This document shows positions 21,774 to 24,805 of a stretch of 24,805 nt of DNA, one piece after another. The stretch lies in NCBI GenBank assembly GCA_003556525.1, contig PWRH01000095.1, positions 1 through 24,805 on the forward strand. The letters run 5' to 3'. The DNA is from Candidatus Nealsoniibacteriota bacterium. Lineage in GTDB: Bacteria; Patescibacteriota; Minisyncoccia; Minisyncoccales; RBG-13-42-11. The stretch's first letter is position 1; each line of letters begins with the position of its first letter. Below the pieces are notes generated by a model. That model was not told the origin of the DNA and made no database searches. It saw only the letters and a list, made by a program, of their open reading frames with translations. A program made the translations under genes and the position numbers.

Positions 21774-21947
21774 TTACGCTGATGATTTTTTCTCAACAGA
21801 AGGTTCTTTTTTTGTTTTTAAATTCAGTTTTTGATAAATTTCGTTTATCAATTTTTTTTGTTTTTCAATATCAGAAACCTCCCGGCGAATTCGGGCTTTT
21901 TCTTTCCTGATATATTTTCTGATGCTTTTGGGAAGCTTTTTTACCAT
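21774..21947 (-). CDS. 57-residue basic helical protein of unknown function
   Basis: A short ORF begins at the ATG at 21947 and ends with TAA at 21776-21774. The protein starts MVKKLPKSIRKYIRKEKARI followed by RREVSDIEKQKKLINEIYQK, then a Lys-rich tail ending KKSSA. It is strongly basic and probably one long helix. Similar KLPKSIRKYIRKEKARIRRE small proteins occur, in my memory, across CPR genomes as hypotheticals. A good Shine-Dalgarno (AGAGG, 5 nt upstream of ATG) is one of the few in this window and supports translation. It is 12 nt upstream of pepA. Function unknown; nucleic-acid or ribosome binding is a guess from charge. Confidence 0.75.
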   Translation of the reverse strand: MVKKLPKSIRKYIRKEKARIRREVSDIEKQKKLINEIYQKLNLKTKKEPSVEKKSSA

Positions 21948-21973
21948 AGACCTCTTGAAAAACTATAATTATT

Positions 21974-22001
21974 AAGTTCAAAAATTGAAACAAGTTCAAA
22001 A
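21974..22001. repeat. Direct repeat upstream of the 57-residue protein gene
   Basis: AAGTTCAAAA occurs twice (21974-21983 and 21992-22001), spaced 18 nt start to start, in the 88-nt gap after rtcB. A TATAGT-like minus-strand -10 (21967-21962) lies next to it. It could be an operator or chance in AT-rich sequence. Confidence 0.35.
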
Positions 22002-22035
22002 TATTTTTTTAAACTTTTAACATTTAATATTTAGC

Positions 22036-23481
22036 TTATTCTCCTTTAATAACAGCCAAAGGGGCAAGCTTTGCAACCTTTAAGGACAATCCGGCATTAT
22101 CTACCACGCTAACAACTTCTTCTATGTCTTTATATGCAAAAGGAGCTTCTTCGGCAATCCCACGCTGATTTTGACATTTAACAATAACACCTTTTGATTT
22201 TAGTTCATTTATTACGTTTTGTCCAGAAATAGCTCTTAATGCCGCTTTACGTGACATTGTCCTACCTGCCCCATGAGCGGTTGAATAAAAAGAATTTTTA
22301 CCTTTTTCCGTTCCTGCCATAATATAAGAAAAAGTCCCCATTGTGCCGGGAAGAAGAACCGGTTGGCCGACATTTTTATAGCTCAAAGGAATCTCGGGAT
22401 GACCCGGAGGAAAGGCCCTGGTTGCACCTTTTCTATGAACAATAAGCTCTGTTTCTTTTCCTTCAATATAATAATTTTCTTTTTTAATAATATTATGAGC
22501 AACATCGTATAGGACAGGTAGTGAATATTTTTTTTCCAAAATATTTTGCCATGCCTTTCTAATAAAATAAGTTATTGCCTGCCTGTTCGCCCATGCGTAA
22601 TTCGCAGCTGCAGCCATGGCTTGAAAATATTTTTGGCCATGAGAAGAATTAAAGGGAACACAAGCAAATTCTCTGTCCGAAATATTGATCTTATACTTAT
22701 TTTTCATTAAAGGAATAAATTCTTCCAAATAATCACTGCAAACCTTATGACCCAACCCTCTGCTTCCGCAATGTATCATAATAACGATTTGACCCTTAAA
22801 TAAACCGAAAGTTTCCGCCTTTTTTTCATCAAAAATATCAACTACTTTTTGGATTTCGCAAAAATGGTTTCCGCTTCCAAGGGTACCAAGCTGGTCTCTG
22901 CCTCTGTTTTTTGCTTTTAGTGAAACCGTCTCCGAGCAGGCCCAGCCCATTCTTCCAAAAGACTCACAATGATCAATATCTGCTTTTTCTCCATAACCCT
23001 GATCAATCAGTCTTTCCGCTCCTTGGTTTAAAATTTTATCAACCTCTTTAATGCTAATCTTGATTTTTCTTCCCCTACCCAGTCCTGAGGGAACAATTTT
23101 CTCAATTTCAAAAATCAATTTTTCCAAAAAAGGTTTAATTTCATGCTCTTGCCATTCGGACTTAAGCAGTCTTACTCCGCAATTAATATCAAACCCGCAA
23201 GCACCCGGAGATATAATGCCATCGGAGGACCTTATCGGCCCTACAAAACCTATTGGCACGGAATAACCTTCATGGCAATCAGGCATAGCTATTCCATAGT
23301 TAACAATTCCGGGCAAAGCGGTTCCGTTTATCAGCTGAGCAATCGATTTATCTTTTAAAATATCATCTATCATTTTTTCAGAAGCGTAAACTCTGGCAGG
23401 AACTCTCATTTCAGCACGAAAAGACCGGTCTATTTGCCATAAATAATCATTTATTTTAATAAAGTTTTTTTTGCCTATCAT
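22036..23481 (-). CDS. rtcB: RNA-splicing ligase RtcB
   Basis: A 481-residue RtcB, a GTP- and Mn2+-dependent ligase joining 2',3'-cyclic phosphate (3'-phosphate) and 5'-OH RNA ends. The active-site set is complete: CGFDINCGVRLL (D98, C101), LGTLGSGNHFCEIQ (H206), IHCGSRGLGH (H237), LYDVAHN (H329) and HGAGRTMSRKAA with the guanylated histidine H403. Length matches the archaeal tRNA-splicing type (about 480). It lies 11 nt downstream of the Mur ligase gene. No archease gene is in the window. Its target here could be intron-containing tRNAs or damaged RNAs; the window does not show which. Confidence 0.98.
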   Translation of the reverse strand: MIGKKNFIKINDYLWQIDRSFRAEMRVPARVYASEKMIDDILKDKSIAQLINGTALPGIVNYGIAMPDCHEGYSVPIGFVGPIRSSDGIISPGACGFDINCGVRLLKSEWQEHEIKPFLEKLIFEIEKIVPSGLGRGRKIKISIKEVDKILNQGAERLIDQGYGEKADIDHCESFGRMGWACSETVSLKAKNRGRDQLGTLGSGNHFCEIQKVVDIFDEKKAETFGLFKGQIVIMIHCGSRGLGHKVCSDYLEEFIPLMKNKYKINISDREFACVPFNSSHGQKYFQAMAAAANYAWANRQAITYFIRKAWQNILEKKYSLPVLYDVAHNIIKKENYYIEGKETELIVHRKGATRAFPPGHPEIPLSYKNVGQPVLLPGTMGTFSYIMAGTEKGKNSFYSTAHGAGRTMSRKAALRAISGQNVINELKSKGVIVKCQNQRGIAEEAPFAYKDIEEVVSVVDNAGLSLKVAKLAPLAVIKGE

Positions 23482-23492
23482 GTTTAAATAAT

Positions 23493-24719
23493 TTATTTAC
23501 CTCCAATTAAGTTAAATTCTTCTTTAACTATTTCCCTGTCGTCCCAAGGAATTTTTTTATCATTAGCCAAACACATCCAGGGCTCCGAGCCTTTTCCGGT
23601 TATTAAAACTACGTCCCCGGGCTTTGCCAATTCAAGCGCTTTTCCAATCGCCTTTCGTCTGTCCAAAATCTCCCATAAATTGGAAATTGGAAATTTAGAG
23701 TTGGAAATTCCGGATTTTATCATTGATAAAATCCGGTAAGGGTCTTCGTCGTAAGGATCTTCGTTTGTAATTATTATTTTATCGCAATATTTTGCAGCAA
23801 TTTTTCCCATAACCGGTCGCTTCCAATTGTCTCTTCCTCCTCCACAAGAACCGAAAACAGCAATAATATTATTTATGGGAAATATTTTTTTAATTTCCAA
23901 GTAAAGCTTTTCCAAGCTGTCCGGAGTAACCGCATAATCAACAAAAACCTTAAAGGGCTTGGAAATAACTTCCTCCATTCTTCCGGAAATAATTGCTACT
24001 TCTTCAACCGATTTTTTAGCTTGATTCAAACTTATATTTTGAGAAAACCCCAACGAAATTGCAGCCAGTGCGTTATAAATATTAAAATCTCCGACCAGCT
24101 TCAATTTTAAATCAAGCTCTCTGTTATTTATTTTGCCTTGTTTTAAACCATAGTCGTATTTTTTTTGAGCCCTGAACTGTAGAAAATAATTTTTGTTCGG
24201 GTCGTCAAAATTAATAATATGGATTTTTTTCGTTGCCTTAAAAAGCTTGCCCTTGGCCTGCCTGTATTTTTCAAAAGAACCATGTGATTCAATATGCTCG
24301 GGAGTTAAGTTGGTCAATACGGCTGCTTCAAAACGAATAAAGCAATGCCTGTGTTGTTTTATACCCTCGGAAGTGACTTCCAAAACAACATACTGGCAGC
24401 CTTCTTTCAATGCTTGTTTTAAAAATTTCTGAATCTGAAATCTACCGGGCATGGTCATTTTAAACATATTTTTCCGCTCCCTATCTTTAACTTTAAGCTT
24501 TATCGAAGATAAAAAAGCCACGCTATAGCCCTGATCTCTTAAAACTTTTGCAATTAACTCAACTGTTGTTGATTTACCGTTTGTCCCGGTAACCCCAACC
24601 ACCTTTAATCTTTGGGAAGGGAAAAAATAAAAAACCGCTGCAATAAAAGCTAAAAAATAATGGTAATAACCGATTAGAAATCCAGGAATAATTTTTTTGG
24701 CAAATTTCTTAAAACTCAT
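23493..24719 (-). CDS. Mur ligase (MurE-like) with N-terminal membrane helix
   Basis: A 408-residue Mur ligase with a central ATPase domain (VVGVTGTNGKSTT P-loop at residues 40-52; LEVTSEGIKQHRH; LTNLTPEHIESHGSFEKY) and a C-terminal domain (GRMEEV, VDYAVTPDSLEKL, FGSCGGGRDNWKRPVMG, TNEDPYDEDP, ITGKGSEPW). It best matches UDP-MurNAc-tripeptide synthetase (MurE). The usual N-terminal nucleotide-sugar domain (about 90 residues) is missing. In its place is one hydrophobic helix (residues 11-33, IPGFLIGYYHYFLAFIAAVF). The DNPR-type motif reads NEDPYDEDP, so the amino acid added is uncertain. Residues ISNSKFPISN are encoded by a short tandem repeat next to a perfect hairpin. Confidence 0.88.
   Translation of the reverse strand: MSFKKFAKKIIPGFLIGYYHYFLAFIAAVFYFFPSQRLKVVGVTGTNGKSTTVELIAKVLRDQGYSVAFLSSIKLKVKDRERKNMFKMTMPGRFQIQKFLKQALKEGCQYVVLEVTSEGIKQHRHCFIRFEAAVLTNLTPEHIESHGSFEKYRQAKGKLFKATKKIHIINFDDPNKNYFLQFRAQKKYDYGLKQGKINNRELDLKLKLVGDFNIYNALAAISLGFSQNISLNQAKKSVEEVAIISGRMEEVISKPFKVFVDYAVTPDSLEKLYLEIKKIFPINNIIAVFGSCGGGRDNWKRPVMGKIAAKYCDKIIITNEDPYDEDPYRILSMIKSGISNSKFPISNLWEILDRRKAIGKALELAKPGDVVLITGKGSEPWMCLANDKKIPWDDREIVKEEFNLIGGK
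23680..23736. repeat. Short repeats and perfect hairpin inside the Mur ligase gene
   Basis: TTGGAAATT occurs three times (23680-23688, 23687-23695, 23701-23709), directly followed by a perfect 12-bp inverted repeat, CCGGATTTTATC (23710-23721) and GATAAAATCCGG (23725-23736), with a 3-nt loop. The reading frame is kept, encoding ISNSKFPISN and RILSMIKSG, so it may be a tolerated mobile miniature repeat. Confidence 0.7.
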
Positions 24720-24726
24720 TGTTTTA

Positions 24727-24755
24727 ATAATAACTCAAAGAAGCAAGCTTGCCAA
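24727..24755 (-). promoter_or_regulatory. Candidate promoter of the Mur ligase-rtcB unit
   Basis: On the minus strand TTGGCA (24755-24750) and TATTAT (24732-24727) have a 17-nt spacer. The -10 ends 7 nt before the ATG at 24719, implying a leaderless or nearly leaderless mRNA. The -35 overlaps that of the divergent plus-strand promoter. Confidence 0.55.
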
Positions 24756-24777
24756 TTTTTATTTTTTTTGTTATTCT
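24749..24777 (+). promoter_or_regulatory. Candidate promoter of the rightmost plus-strand gene
   Basis: TTGCCA (24749-24754) and TATTCT (24772-24777) have a 17-nt spacer, 12 nt before the ATG at 24790. The -35 is back-to-back with, and shares bases with, the minus-strand TTGGCA. Confidence 0.45.
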
Positions 24778-24789
24778 TTATTTATTATT

Positions 24790-24805
24790 ATGCCAATAAC
24801 CAAGA
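24790..24805 (+). CDS. First five codons of a plus-strand gene, possibly ribosomal protein bS20
   Basis: ATG at 24790 followed by CCA ATA ACC AAG gives MPITK, after which the window ends. MPITKSAKKALR is the start I remember for bS20 in many CPR genomes, and a promoter-like sequence lies upstream. Five codons cannot prove it, so the gene symbol is left empty. Confidence 0.35.

Noticed and set aside
1..24805. tRNA genes, CRISPR arrays, insertion sequences, prophage genes
   Set aside because: The only T-arm-like sequence I found belongs to tmRNA. I saw no regularly spaced repeats, transposase or phage proteins.

Overview
The window is AT-rich bacterial chromosome with tightly packed genes, little intergenic space and many short overlaps. 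The gene set and protein flavour suggest a member of the Candidate Phyla Radiation (Patescibacteria), most likely Parcubacteria-like: a lineage-style ArgS with a changed HIGH motif, a membrane-anchored truncated Mur ligase, a type IV secretion-like ATPase with an N-terminal membrane helix, and few recognisable Shine-Dalgarno sequences. This taxonomic call rests on pattern memory and has not been tested by a search.

Layout. (1) Positions 1-7604, minus strand: one uninterrupted run transcribed from argS through a histidine phosphatase, ileS, a Ca2+/Na+ antiporter and a small coiled-coil protein into a T4SS-like ATPase that is cut by the left edge. (2) Positions 7646-9575, plus strand: smpB, the tmRNA gene ssrA, infC, rpmI and rplT, a translation and ribosome-rescue block closed by an intrinsic terminator. 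(3) Positions 9534-12965, minus strand: a Nudix hydrolase, PolX, a half-size MFS protein, a terminator, and greA behind a long leader. (4) Positions 13244-15165, plus strand: ispH-ispG, two late MEP-pathway enzymes. (5) Positions 15118-18714, minus strand: an MgtE-like Mg2+ transporter, an endonuclease Q-like PHP protein, a small EF-Tu-domain-2-like protein, a terminator, a possible broken small ORF and a Trm9-like methyltransferase. (6) Positions 18671-20242, plus strand: an Elp3-like radical SAM/GNAT protein, head to head with the methyltransferase. (7) Positions 20280-24719, minus strand: an M17 aminopeptidase, a 57-residue basic protein, RtcB, and a membrane-anchored Mur ligase. (8) At the right edge, the first five codons of a plus-strand gene, probably rpsT.

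How the genes fit together. Most are housekeeping: tRNA charging (argS, ileS), tRNA wobble modification (Elp3 plus Trm9-like), RNA ligation (RtcB), ribosome rescue (SmpB plus tmRNA), initiation and ribosomal proteins, transcript cleavage (GreA), DNA repair (PolX, EndoQ), isoprenoid synthesis and cell wall synthesis. There is no CRISPR array, prophage or insertion sequence.

The most unusual signals are regulatory and architectural. The smpB stop codon lies inside the tmRNA acceptor stem, so 5' maturation of tmRNA would make smpB mRNA non-stop. A consensus promoter drives a roughly 215-nt greA leader with mutually exclusive hairpins and a short ORF, like an attenuator. Two divergent promoter pairs share one TTGnCAA -35 box. 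Several predicted promoters put the start site almost on the ATG, implying leaderless mRNAs. The Elp3/Trm9-like pair has overlapping divergent ATGs in a palindrome.
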